Shown piece after piece: positions 14,325 through 20,836 of a stretch of 23,670 nucleotides of DNA. A program made the translations under genes and the position numbers. The DNA lies in the IMG/VR virus record IMGVR_UViG_3300009167_000032, positions 1 through 23,670 of that record. One strand, written 5' to 3'. Below the pieces are notes generated by a model. It did not search any database, was not told the DNA's origin, and saw only the letters and a list, made by a program, of their open reading frames with translations. Position 1 is the first letter of the stretch, and each line of letters starts with the position of its first letter. This DNA comes from a virus.

Positions 14325-14355
14325 ACAGGGTAAGACTCCCCGCCCACCCTGTCAA
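14325..14355 (-). promoter_or_regulatory. Promoter with overlapping operator-like dyad
   Basis: On the minus strand a perfect TTGACA (14355-14350) is followed after 17 bases by TACCCT (14332-14327), which keeps the key T, A and final T of the -10 box. A perfect 7-base inverted repeat, ACAGGGT (14325-14331) and ACCCTGT (14346-14352), overlaps both boxes. The arm centres are 21 bases apart, two helical turns, as expected for a repressor dimer. The only thing downstream before the terminator is the candidate small RNA. Confidence 0.5.
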
Positions 14356-14371
14356 GTAAATCCATCACCTT

Positions 14372-14937
14372 TCCTTTCCTTGCCGATCTCCTCCGGTCCT
14401 CTACTTTCCACGCCGCTCCTGCCAATCCCTTCCCTTCCGATACGCTCCCTTCTTCACCGCTCCCCTCCCTTCCTTTCCTGCCGGTCCACTCCAGTCGTGT
14501 CCCCTCGTATCCAGTCTTCGCCACTCCTGCCTTGCCTCTCCGTACTACTCGCCTCCATTCCATTCCCCTCCTGCCTTGCCCTTCCACTCCGGTCGTCGCC
14601 GGTCTACTCCGGTCCGATCCCCTCTCTTCCGGTCCATTCCCTTCCTGCCGATCCTATCCCTGCCGGTGCATTCCTTTCCGATCCGCTCCTGCCCCGCCCC
14701 TCCCGTCCTATCCCTTCCACTCCGATCCCGTCCGATCCGCTCCGCTCCTGCCCTGCCTTTCCGGGCCAGTCGCCTCCGTTCCATTCTGCTCCATGCCGAT
14801 CCCATCCTGTCCTGCCGATCCGGTCCATTCGTCTCCGGTCCCTTCCAATTCCCTCCGATCCAATCCGCTCCTGCCTTTCCAATCCGCTCCGGTCGATTCC
14901 CCTCTCCGCCATTCCGATCCGTTCCTATTCTGTTGCC
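14372..14937 (-). repeat. Degenerate pentamer array with regular phase shifts
   Basis: About 566 bases are built from TCCNN units (NNGGA on the transcribed strand), roughly 113 copies with the second and third positions nearly invariant. Nine TCCTGCC motifs, at 14417, 14476, 14525, 14569, 14643, 14687, 14746, 14810 and 14869, each contain one 4-base unit (TCCT). All eight spacings (59, 49, 44, 74, 44, 59, 64, 59) equal 5k+4, so the lattice is kept exactly between phase shifts. Several frames on both strands stay open over it only because the unit rarely makes stops; I see no ribosome-site support for any. It starts right after the stop of the 162-residue gene and ends just before the small-RNA promoter. 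Confidence 0.88.
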
Positions 14938-15426
14938 TTACTTCACGACGCGATCGATCTCGGCCCACACCGACACGAGTTCCACGAGGTATTTGTACTT
15001 CTGCCGGATGTTCAGCAGCCGCGCCTTCACGTCCGACAGGAGTTGCTCGCGCATCTCGTCCGAGGCGATCGCATCCTCGATGGACTCGTATGCACGCTCC
15101 CGACTCTCCGTTCCCGCGATGCTTGGGAACGCCGGGGCGAAGACCGCTTCCTCTCCCTTCTCGTCCTGCTCGACGATGTACACCATCGCGATGAGTTGCC
15201 GCGCCTTATGCGTTCGCCAATTCGCCGCCTGCATCGCCTCGCTCTCATCGAAGAAGTACGAGTGAAGGGGATGATTCTCCGGCTTCGCCTCCTGCCAGAG
15301 ATACCTCGGCAGTTGCTGTTCCTTCCCCTCCTTCCCGCACTTGATACGGACGCGGACTATTTCCGCAGCCACTTGTTCCGCAGGGATCGCGGGTCGCGCC
15401 CCTCCCCTGCGGTAGATGTACCGCAT
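14938..15426 (-). CDS. Conserved phage protein of unknown function, 162 aa
   Basis: The gene starts at ATG 15426 behind AAGGAGGAG and lies two bases after the previous stop. The N terminus is basic (RYIYRRGGARPAIPAEQVA). The middle carries the phrase HPLHSYFFDESEAMQAANWR followed by HKARQLI, a pattern I associate with small phage proteins of unknown role. The C-terminal third is helical (LLSDVKARLLNIRQKYKYL). No catalytic motif is visible. It is co-transcribed with the 225-residue gene and is the last gene before the pentamer array, into which its transcript would continue as a long 3' untranslated region. Confidence 0.75.
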   Translation of the reverse strand: MRYIYRRGGARPAIPAEQVAAEIVRVRIKCGKEGKEQQLPRYLWQEAKPENHPLHSYFFDESEAMQAANWRTHKARQLIAMVYIVEQDEKGEEAVFAPAFPSIAGTESRERAYESIEDAIASDEMREQLLSDVKARLLNIRQKYKYLVELVSVWAEIDRVVK

Positions 15427-15428
15427 CG

Positions 15429-16106
15429 TCACTCCTCCTTGTTCTCTGCGGACATGACGACACGGAACGTCCCATTGTATCCAGACTTCTCCACGCGCCA
15501 CCCGCAAAGGCCGACGGAGAATCCGGCGAGGTTCATCATGTTCACGATCTGCGCGGGAGATATGATCGCCTTGTTGTAGCGGACAAGAACGGCCGCCTCC
15601 CACGAATCGAACACGGGCCGCCATATCGGACGAGGCGTCTTCGACGGCCCGACCCTTCCGATGTCCTCCTGCACCCGATATCCCGGGGACGAGAACTCCA
15701 CGAGGTTCCCCTCCGTCCCGATGACATGGATCGCCTGCATGAGAAACGTCTTCGTGATCTTCTTGTTCGTGGACGTGCAGGCCGACACCATCGCCTTCTT
15801 CAGCCCGCTCGCAGGGAAGGCGTACTTCCCCTTCGACGTCAGGTAGAGTTTCTCCTTCGCCTCCTCCTCCGGGTTCCGTGCGGACCGAATCATTTCCGTC
15901 TGCTCGCCGGTATGACTCAGCGCCATCTGCTGCCGCGTCTTCACCGACCAGTTCTCGAGGATCAGCGGAGCCGTCCCCTTGATGTTCACCCGCAGCAGCC
16001 CGACCTGCAGCGGCTCGAGAATGACGCTCGCCGGCGCCTCTGTCTTTTTCCCCTTCTGAACCTTCTCCTCCACCTTCTCCGCCACGTTCGTCTTCGCCCT
16101 CGCCAT
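15429..16106 (-). CDS. Conserved phage protein of unknown function, 225 aa
   Basis: This protein starts at ATG 16106 and is preceded by the repeated leader box AACCCACAACG. Residues 1-25 are lysine-rich. A beta-rich core follows (LLRVNIKGTAPLILENWS), with GKYAFPASGLKKAMVSAC, PIWRPVFDSWEAAVLVRYNK and ISPAQIVNMMNLAGFSVGL. The pattern of a strand-rich core opening with a GTAPLI motif is shared by proteins of many phages, but the function is unknown to me. A nucleic-acid-binding role is possible given the basic N terminus and replication neighbours; that is inference. It has no signal or membrane segment. Confidence 0.72.
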   Translation of the reverse strand: MARAKTNVAEKVEEKVQKGKKTEAPASVILEPLQVGLLRVNIKGTAPLILENWSVKTRQQMALSHTGEQTEMIRSARNPEEEAKEKLYLTSKGKYAFPASGLKKAMVSACTSTNKKITKTFLMQAIHVIGTEGNLVEFSSPGYRVQEDIGRVGPSKTPRPIWRPVFDSWEAAVLVRYNKAIISPAQIVNMMNLAGFSVGLCGWRVEKSGYNGTFRVVMSAENKEE

Positions 16107-16135
16107 TGCCTTCTCTCCTCTCCGTTGTGGGTTCG
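16107..16135 (-). repeat. Repeated leader box, copy C
   Basis: The sequence directly before the 225-residue gene contains AACCCACAACGGAGA followed by a purine-rich ribosome site. The same order and spacing occur before the genes starting at 17236 and 23552. Confidence 0.55.
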
Positions 16136-16157
16136 CTTCCTCCCGAACTTCGCCGCG

Positions 16158-16874
16158 TCAGGCCAGCACGTTCATCGTCGGACACTCCGCCGCCAGCCAC
16201 TTCCTCACGTTCTCGATCGCCTCCCGCTTCCACGCCCCGCCGTCGGCATTATGCAACGCCGCCGTCGGCATGGACCCTCCGCCTCCGCTCCGCATCCGCA
16301 GAACAAACTTCGATGCGGGCTGCTCCACCTCGATGAATGTCCGGTAGGGCCGCAGGGAGACGGGATTCGGTACCCTCGCCTCGGCCCTCCGATCGATCCC
16401 AGCCTTCTGCGTGATCTTCTGCGATACCCCGTCATCCGCCCAGTCCGTCACGTTCCCGTCGGCGATATTCCCGACGGTCTTCAGCAGCAGAGCCGTCGCC
16501 TCGTCCTGCACGAACTGACTCTGCAGCGCGATGATGAACGTCTCCAGATCGATCCGATCGCCGAACTCGAACCGCTCGTGCTTGCAACCCGCCACGAGGT
16601 AGCAGGTCCGGGTCTTGAACTTCGGGTCCACCGCCGACAGCACCCGCACATGATCCGGCGCGACGACATGGATCAGGGAGTTCCCCGCCGATATTGCGTC
16701 CGGGTTCTTCACCACGTAGTCCCGCAGCCCGGTCAGGGTCTCCACTTCGATCTGCTTCTGCATCGGGGGCTGCACAAGATTGATCGCCCTCGTCGCGTAT
16801 GGCAGTCCATCCTGCTCGATGATCTTCGCTTCCGACAGTTGCTCGATCTTCTCGATGAAACTCTTGTCGATCAT
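16158..16874 (-). CDS. Phage protein, possibly YfdQ/DUF2303-like, 238 aa
   Basis: This 238-residue protein begins with a charged helix (MIDKSFIEKIEQLSEAKI). It carries RPYRTFIEVEQPASKFVLRM near residue 175 and ALHNADGGAWKREAIENVRK near the C terminus. These phrases resemble what I know of YfdQ/DUF2303 phage proteins, whose function is not established. The resemblance is from memory of motifs, so I give it modest weight. The start at ATG 16874 overlaps the preceding stop as ATGA, so it is coupled to the 121-residue gene. No membrane or signal segment is present. Confidence 0.72.
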   Translation of the reverse strand: MIDKSFIEKIEQLSEAKIIEQDGLPYATRAINLVQPPMQKQIEVETLTGLRDYVVKNPDAISAGNSLIHVVAPDHVRVLSAVDPKFKTRTCYLVAGCKHERFEFGDRIDLETFIIALQSQFVQDEATALLLKTVGNIADGNVTDWADDGVSQKITQKAGIDRRAEARVPNPVSLRPYRTFIEVEQPASKFVLRMRSGGGGSMPTAALHNADGGAWKREAIENVRKWLAAECPTMNVLA

Positions 16875-17236
16875 GCCTTCCCTCCCTGAATTGTAATGAC
16901 GTCGCCCTCGCCATCCGCCTGCTTACCGAACGCCAGCCGCGCCTGTTGCGGGACATGCTCGAGGGCCGTCGGCCCCTCCTGCCCGCGCGCGAAGTAGAAG
17001 GTCGTCGCGCAGGGCCTTGGCGGCTGCGTCCTCGCATGACAGAAGACCTCCACCGCTCCCGTCATCCGGTCCGGGGCCGGCTTGATGCGGACCTTCAGCA
17101 CGATCTCCCTCGGCCCGTCCCCGGTGTTCACGTCCGCGATGTTCTTCACCACGCCGTCCAGCACATCGTCGAAGCGTTCGATCACCGCTCCCCGCGCCAG
17201 ACTCGCCAGCGATACCCGATCGAAGTCTGCTCCCAT
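16871..17236 (-). CDS. Conserved small phage protein, 121 aa
   Basis: The protein opens with LASLARGAVIERFDDVLDGV and VVKNIADVNTGDGPREIVLK, followed by a strand pair (KVRIKPAPDRMTGAVEV). This layout, with a start segment ERF.....V..NI.D.NT, matches a small family often annotated in Gram-positive phages as replication terminator protein, though the name rests on weak evidence. It starts at ATG 17236 after a strong AAGGAGGG site inside the repeated leader box. It overlaps the start of the 238-residue gene. A role in phage DNA metabolism is likely from the neighbourhood. Confidence 0.72.
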   Translation of the reverse strand: MGADFDRVSLASLARGAVIERFDDVLDGVVKNIADVNTGDGPREIVLKVRIKPAPDRMTGAVEVFCHARTQPPRPCATTFYFARGQEGPTALEHVPQQARLAFGKQADGEGDVITIQGGKA

Positions 17237-17266
17237 CTCGCCCTCCTTCTCTCCGTTGTAGGTTTA
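17237..17266 (-). repeat. Repeated leader box, copy B
   Basis: AACCTACAACGGAGA followed by AGGAGGGCGAG lies directly before ATG 17236. It differs from the copy at 23553 by few bases, and the last nine bases before the ATG are identical. Confidence 0.55.
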
Positions 17267-17303
17267 CTGCGCCCGAACCTCCACACGCCGACCCGCCTTC
17301 CCA

Positions 17304-17888
17304 TCACTCCTTCCCGATCGCCTTCGCGATCTCGCGCTGTCGGGTCCACTCCAGCGCCTTCGCCTTGCTCCCCACGTATGCGATCTGCGGGGGCTCATCA
17401 CGATGTCCTTCCGCCTCGTTGACGATCTCGTATCTGCCGGGGAGTCGCTCCGGCACCTTCTCCGGCAACGGTCGTGCTGCGAACGCGAGGTACGCCCTCT
17501 CGAAGTCCTTGCGGCGGAACTTCCACTCATCGATCTCCATTGCGCAATAGAAGGGCCACCCCCCGGTCCTCTCGATCACGACATGGATCACGGGATCGTC
17601 GAACACGACCGACTTGTATCCCCCCACCTTGAACATCGCCTCCTCGACCTTCAGGGACGCGATGATCTCCCGTCCGGTCCCCTCCACCGCCTCGCGAATC
17701 TCCGCCGGCAAGGGGAACACGCTGATCTTCTTCGTCCGCATCAGCATCCTGACGGCCCGCACCAGTTCCTCATCCGTCAGATCGGAAAGGGCGTCGTAGT
17801 ACGCCTCCATCTTCAGTTCCGAGACTTCCTTCCCGTACACCTCCCCCAGCAGCACCATCACCTTCGCGAACGCCTCATGGGTCGGCAT
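17304..17888 (-). CDS. Helicase-loader-like replication protein, 194 aa
   Basis: The N-terminal 70 residues (FAKVMVLLGEVYGKEVSELK, then YYDALSDLTDEELVRAVRM and FPLPAEIREAV) have the helical pattern of phage helicase loaders of the G39P type and similar DnaC-like adaptors. The remainder (WPFYCAMEIDEWKFRRKDFE) is mixed and lacks a Walker motif, so it is not an AAA+ loader. It lies downstream of the replisome organiser in the same cluster, which supports a role in loading the replicative helicase. ATG 17888 follows a GAGGGAAG site and overlaps the preceding gene by 14 bases. Family assignment is tentative. Confidence 0.68.
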   Translation of the reverse strand: MPTHEAFAKVMVLLGEVYGKEVSELKMEAYYDALSDLTDEELVRAVRMLMRTKKISVFPLPAEIREAVEGTGREIIASLKVEEAMFKVGGYKSVVFDDPVIHVVIERTGGWPFYCAMEIDEWKFRRKDFERAYLAFAARPLPEKVPERLPGRYEIVNEAEGHRDEPPQIAYVGSKAKALEWTRQREIAKAIGKE

Positions 17889-18150
17889 CTTCCCTCACCG
17901 CCCCGACCTTGAACTCGACGAACTTCCCATCCCTCACCACGATCTCGTCGATGCTCTCCATCGAGTCGATGTAAAACAGCCGCCGACCGGAGGGAAGCAG
18001 ACCCCTGCGGATCACCTCCTCGACGACTGCCTCCACATCATTCGTGATGGTGAGGTGCTGATCCCACGGTCCAAGATCCCGGAGGACCAGAGGGTCTCCG
18101 GGGATGTCGTGCGCGATCTCGAACCTCGCCCTCCTCCCCATCTCCTTCAC
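17875..18150 (-). CDS. Hypothetical protein, 91 aa
   Basis: This small gene starts at GTG 18150, overlapping the previous stop as GTGA; an ATG at 18141 is an alternative. The protein has FEIAHDIPGDPLVLRDLGPW and then HLTITNDVEAVVEEVIRRGL. The C-terminal half (RLFYIDSMESIDEIVVRDGK) alternates strand-like segments and is acidic. Two conserved-looking segments around the aspartates could be a binding site, but I recognise no family. It is held between two translation overlaps inside the replication cluster, so it is probably expressed. Confidence 0.65.
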   Translation of the reverse strand: MKEMGRRARFEIAHDIPGDPLVLRDLGPWDQHLTITNDVEAVVEEVIRRGLLPSGRRLFYIDSMESIDEIVVRDGKFVEFKVGAVREDADP

Positions 18151-18359
18151 CCCCTTCGGGCCCCTACCTCGATTTGCAGGAACAATTCGGTAGCCTTCTC
18201 CACGCCCACCGAGTCGAGGTCCACGAACGGACCGATCTCATCTTCCGGCATGGGCGTCACCGGCTCCTTCCGAATCACCATCTTCAGGATGCGCTTCGCC
18301 TCCGCCTTCGAGGTCTTGAACACCTTCTCGCCCTGCGTGAAATAGTACGCGCTCGCCAT
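18147..18359 (-). CDS. Hypothetical protein, 70 aa
   Basis: I place the start at ATG 18359 because GGGAGAAGGCG lies directly before it. A GTG at 18404 would overlap the organiser stop, but its ribosome site is too close. The protein begins ASAYYFTQGEKVFKTSKAEA and ends GVEKATELFLQIEVGARRG. The opening resembles small phage proteins with a Tyr-rich strand followed by a helix. No function can be assigned. A hairpin (CCGCCC/GGGCGG, 18387-18401 region) sits between the organiser stop and this gene. Confidence 0.65.
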   Translation of the reverse strand: MASAYYFTQGEKVFKTSKAEAKRILKMVIRKEPVTPMPEDEIGPFVDLDSVGVEKATELFLQIEVGARRG

Positions 18360-18400
18360 CGCCTTCTCCCTTCGCGTTTTCCTCCGCCCATCGGGCGGGG

Positions 18401-19270
18401 TCACTTCTCCTTCGGTTCTGCGTACCCCTTCTTCTTGAGCCAGTTCTTCGCCACTTCCGCGCCCCGGGCCCCCTGCTCGGTCATCCTCCCTTGCATCTCT
18501 CCGGGCGGTGAATTCAGGTACCCCTCGAACTTCGTTCCGAACAGGGTCTGCGGCCGGAGGTAGTCCATCATCTTCGGATCATCCTTCCACTTCGCGACTT
18601 GATGATCGATCACCTTCTTGAAATCATCGAAGGTGAATCCCTGCTTCATCCTCGTCCTGATCAATCGCAGGGTCTCCGGGGTCGTCGCCCGGTACTTCTT
18701 CTCCGCCTTCTCATTCAGGTACGCGACGATCGAATACACGACGGTGACACCTGAAGAGGCCCCCGCACCATTCGAGGGGTCGGGCTTGCCCGACAGAAGA
18801 TCTTCTACCCCTTCCCCTTCCCCATTCCCCATTCCCAATTCCCCATTCTCCATTCCCTTCCCCATTCCCCTTCCCTCGCGGCTGTCACCGGTACTTAACG
18901 GTGGGGTAACGGGTAAGGAACCGTGTTCCATCGGGGGAAGGACGGATTCCCTCTCGGTATGATGCGGCTTCTGATGCTTCTTGAAGTTCAGAATTTGTAT
19001 GTAGCGGCGGCCACTTACTTCATACCGGACGATGAACGGCTCCTGCGTGATCGGCTTCTTCTCCAGCAGGGGAGAGAGGACTTGTTTCTCGAAATCGATG
19101 TCGTCGTATGGAAAGATCTTGACCTTCAGATACTCCGGCCGGTCCTCCAGCCGTCCTTCCCGGTCTGCGTAGCACCACAGCCCGGCGAACCCGATCCTTG
19201 TCTCGAACGAGAACCGACAGAGGTCCTCATCATCGAAGAAGTCAGGTTTCAGGTATCTGATCCTCGGCAT
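18401..19270 (-). CDS. Replisome organiser / replication initiation protein
   Basis: This 289-residue protein has two domains. Residues 1-105 (RIRYLKPDFFDDEDLCRFSF, FAGLWCYADREGRLEDRP, YIQILNFKKHQKPHH) form the winged-helix domain found in phage replisome organisers, which bind the origin. Residues 175-255 (VVYSIVAYLNEKAEKKYRA, RMKQGFTFDDFKKVIDHQV, LRPQTLFGTKFEGYLN) match the conserved phage C-terminal domain (Phg_2220_C type) that contacts helicase or its loader. Between them, residues 132-155 are a Gly/Met/Glu low-complexity linker encoded by a purine-rich hexamer repeat, possibly the origin. The ATG at 19270 has a GAGGGG ribosome site that can be masked by an upstream RNA structure. Confidence 0.88.
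   Translation of the reverse strand: MPRIRYLKPDFFDDEDLCRFSFETRIGFAGLWCYADREGRLEDRPEYLKVKIFPYDDIDFEKQVLSPLLEKKPITQEPFIVRYEVSGRRYIQILNFKKHQKPHHTERESVLPPMEHGSLPVTPPLSTGDSREGRGMGKGMENGELGMGNGEGEGVEDLLSGKPDPSNGAGASSGVTVVYSIVAYLNEKAEKKYRATTPETLRLIRTRMKQGFTFDDFKKVIDHQVAKWKDDPKMMDYLRPQTLFGTKFEGYLNSPPGEMQGRMTEQGARGAEVAKNWLKKKGYAEPKEK
18809..18874 (-). repeat. Purine-rich hexamer repeat inside the organiser gene
   Basis: About eleven imperfect hexamers of the type GGGAAT/GGGGAA encode the linker GMGKGMENGELGMGNGEGEG. In several phages the origin repeats lie inside the initiator gene, as with the lambda O gene, so this tract could be the origin or an unwinding element. It may simply be a slippage-prone linker. 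Confidence 0.6.
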
Positions 19271-19276
19271 CGCCCG

Positions 19277-19378
19277 TGCACCCCTCCCCTCCGAGCAAAA
19301 GAATGGCCCCGCAGGGTCGAGAGGGGTGCAGCCCTATCGACGACGTCGCCGGAGCGACGCCACGGTCCTGCGGGGCCA
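19277..19378 (-). promoter_or_regulatory. Three-way-junction RNA that can mask the organiser ribosome site
   Basis: P1 is a perfect 12-bp stem TGGCCCCGCAGG/CCTGCGGGGCCA (19304-19315 with 19367-19378). P2 pairs 19316-19320 with 19337-19341 and 19322-19325 with 19332-19335. P3 is a 6-bp hairpin CGTCGC/GCGACG (19344-19349 with 19354-19359). One strand of P2 (19319-19330) is also complementary over 12 bases, one G-U, to the ribosome-site region 19277-19288. P2 and masking exclude each other. P1 is followed on the minus strand by TTCTTTT, so it may also act as a terminator. Confidence 0.65.
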
Positions 19379-19460
19379 AGATTGTTGTGAGGCATCGACT
19401 CTGCACCGTCCATGAAAAAGAATGATCTATCCTATCGGAAAAAAGAAAACCGATCCAGTC

Positions 19461-20174
19461 TCATCTTCCCGTGCGCCTGACCGACCTCTCCTTCCAGACC
19501 CTCACGCCCGGCCAGTTCATCTTGTCCTTCAGGGTATTGACGAACGTGCGGACCACATTCGGCTTGAAGTCCAGAACCGTCAGGGGGATGTTACTCGCCG
19601 GGTCCGCGACCGCCGCGACGAACTGCGGGAAGTCGTACACCTCGAACTTCCAGACATCGACTACCGTCATGCCTTCCATCTCGGACTTCACCGTCGGCAG
19701 CGCGACCGCCGACAGGGGGACATCCACGGGCTGTTGTATGATCTGCTCCGCCAGCCGATCCATCCCCTTCTTCTCCGCCATCTCCGCGAGTCGAAGTTTC
19801 CGATCCTCCTCCTCCTTCTGCGCGATCTGCCGGGCGGCGATCTCCTCCTTCTTCCGACGGTCCTCCTCCTCCACGACATACCTGTTCATCGACTTCCGCA
19901 GGAACTCCTTCGCCGCCGCCAGCGGGGCCAGCAGTTTCCGCTTCTCTTCGGTCAGGGCCCGATGCGCCTGAAACGCCCGCTGTATATGCGGGTCAAGGAA
20001 CTCGCCGATCTTCTTCTCCCGGTCGGTGATCTCGAGGAACATCCGGTTCGCGCTCTCAAGATCCCCCCGGGACTTCACCACGACCGACTCCGCGACCTTG
20101 CAGACTTCCGCCACCACTCCCTCCGCCGCCTTCACCTGCTCTGGCGTCAGGACCTCCACTTCGTTCTCCGCCAT
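19461..20174 (-). CDS. Coiled-coil phage protein next to RecT, 237 aa
   Basis: The start at ATG 20174 is set by GGAGGGAAGGC. An in-frame ATG 21 bases upstream has no ribosome site. The middle (residues 60-140) is a long charged helix: FLDPHIQRAFQAHRALTEEK, then EEEDRRKKEEIAARQIAQKE. The C-terminal part is a compact domain with MTVVDVWKFEVYDFPQFVAA and DFKPNVVRTFVNTLKDKMNW. Proteins with this layout often sit beside recombination genes in phages and may be associated with the annealase, but their function is not known to me. It is 17 bases downstream of the exonuclease gene. Confidence 0.75.
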   Translation of the reverse strand: MAENEVEVLTPEQVKAAEGVVAEVCKVAESVVVKSRGDLESANRMFLEITDREKKIGEFLDPHIQRAFQAHRALTEEKRKLLAPLAAAKEFLRKSMNRYVVEEEDRRKKEEIAARQIAQKEEEDRKLRLAEMAEKKGMDRLAEQIIQQPVDVPLSAVALPTVKSEMEGMTVVDVWKFEVYDFPQFVAAVADPASNIPLTVLDFKPNVVRTFVNTLKDKMNWPGVRVWKERSVRRTGR

Positions 20175-20191
20175 GCCTTCCCTCCAATCAT

Positions 20192-20836
20192 TCATTTGTT
20201 CACGATCTTCCATCGATTCAGGGAGAGGGCCCCACGAAACAGGTTCAACCCCTCCTCCATCCCGAGCACGTCCACCTGCTCGACCCGAGGCATCCCCCCA
20301 TCCGACCGGAGGTAGACGACATGCCCCACCATGAACTCCTTCTCCAGTTCCTCGTAGCACTCCCTCGCGAGCCCCATGTACCCCGAGACCTGTATCCTGT
20401 CGCCCGCCCGCAGCGATCCGGTCTTCAGGTCCACCACCGCGAAACGGACGTCCGCCTCCGGGACCGCGAGGGCCCCCAGAATGTCGGGGGTCCCTGCGAA
20501 CTTCCACCGTGGGGAAAACAGCGGCTGCTCCACCACCAGCGGAATGATCCCGGCCATCGCCTTCCACGTCCTGTACGAATCCAAGTACCCGCGCATCGAT
20601 ACCGCCAGCGCACTTTCGTCCAGCGTCCCCCTCTCGAACATCCGCACCATGTCGTGAACCCACGTTCCGATCTGCATGAGCGAGTCGACGGAGGGGCCGT
20701 TGCTGTACCGGCTGATCCCCTCCGCCTTCAGAATGGTAGTGACCGAGGGGAGGATCTCTCCCCCCGGCCCCCAGTAGCGATGCGCCCCCGGATCGAACTC
20801 ACACTCCTTCATGAACGGCCGGGGCGTCAGGATCAT
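20192..20836 (-). CDS. RecB/Cas4-type exonuclease, RecT partner
   Basis: This 214-residue protein has the RecB-family nuclease motif set in order: H61 in GTWVHDMV, D118 in AGTPDILGAL, the DLK catalytic core with D136 and K138 in VVDLKTGSL, and Q149 and Y153 in IQVSGYMG. Such enzymes resect dsDNA ends to make the single strands on which RecT works. The N terminus (FDPGAHRYWGPGGEILPSVT) is the usual opening of phage members. ATG 20836 overlaps the recT stop as ATGA, so the pair is translationally coupled. There are no iron-sulfur cysteines, unlike Cas4 proper. Confidence 0.88.
   Translation of the reverse strand: MILTPRPFMKECEFDPGAHRYWGPGGEILPSVTTILKAEGISRYSNGPSVDSLMQIGTWVHDMVRMFERGTLDESALAVSMRGYLDSYRTWKAMAGIIPLVVEQPLFSPRWKFAGTPDILGALAVPEADVRFAVVDLKTGSLRAGDRIQVSGYMGLARECYEELEKEFMVGHVVYLRSDGGMPRVEQVDVLGMEEGLNLFRGALSLNRWKIVNK

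Noticed and set aside
13792-14355. Longer HNH reading frame starting at 14355
   Set aside because: It would run through the promoter-like site and the terminator, and has no HNH-like sequence before residue 55.
14372-14937. CRISPR array
   Set aside because: There are no long identical repeats, no unique spacers and no cas genes; the unit is five bases.
14380-15579. Pro/Ser-rich plus-strand frame over the pentamer array
   Set aside because: Several frames on both strands are open over the array because the 5-base unit rarely makes stops; the frame continues as antisense of the next gene.
19304-19378. tRNA or tRNA-like gene
   Set aside because: The 12-bp closing stem, absence of anticodon and T-loop signatures, and only two inner helices do not fit a tRNA.
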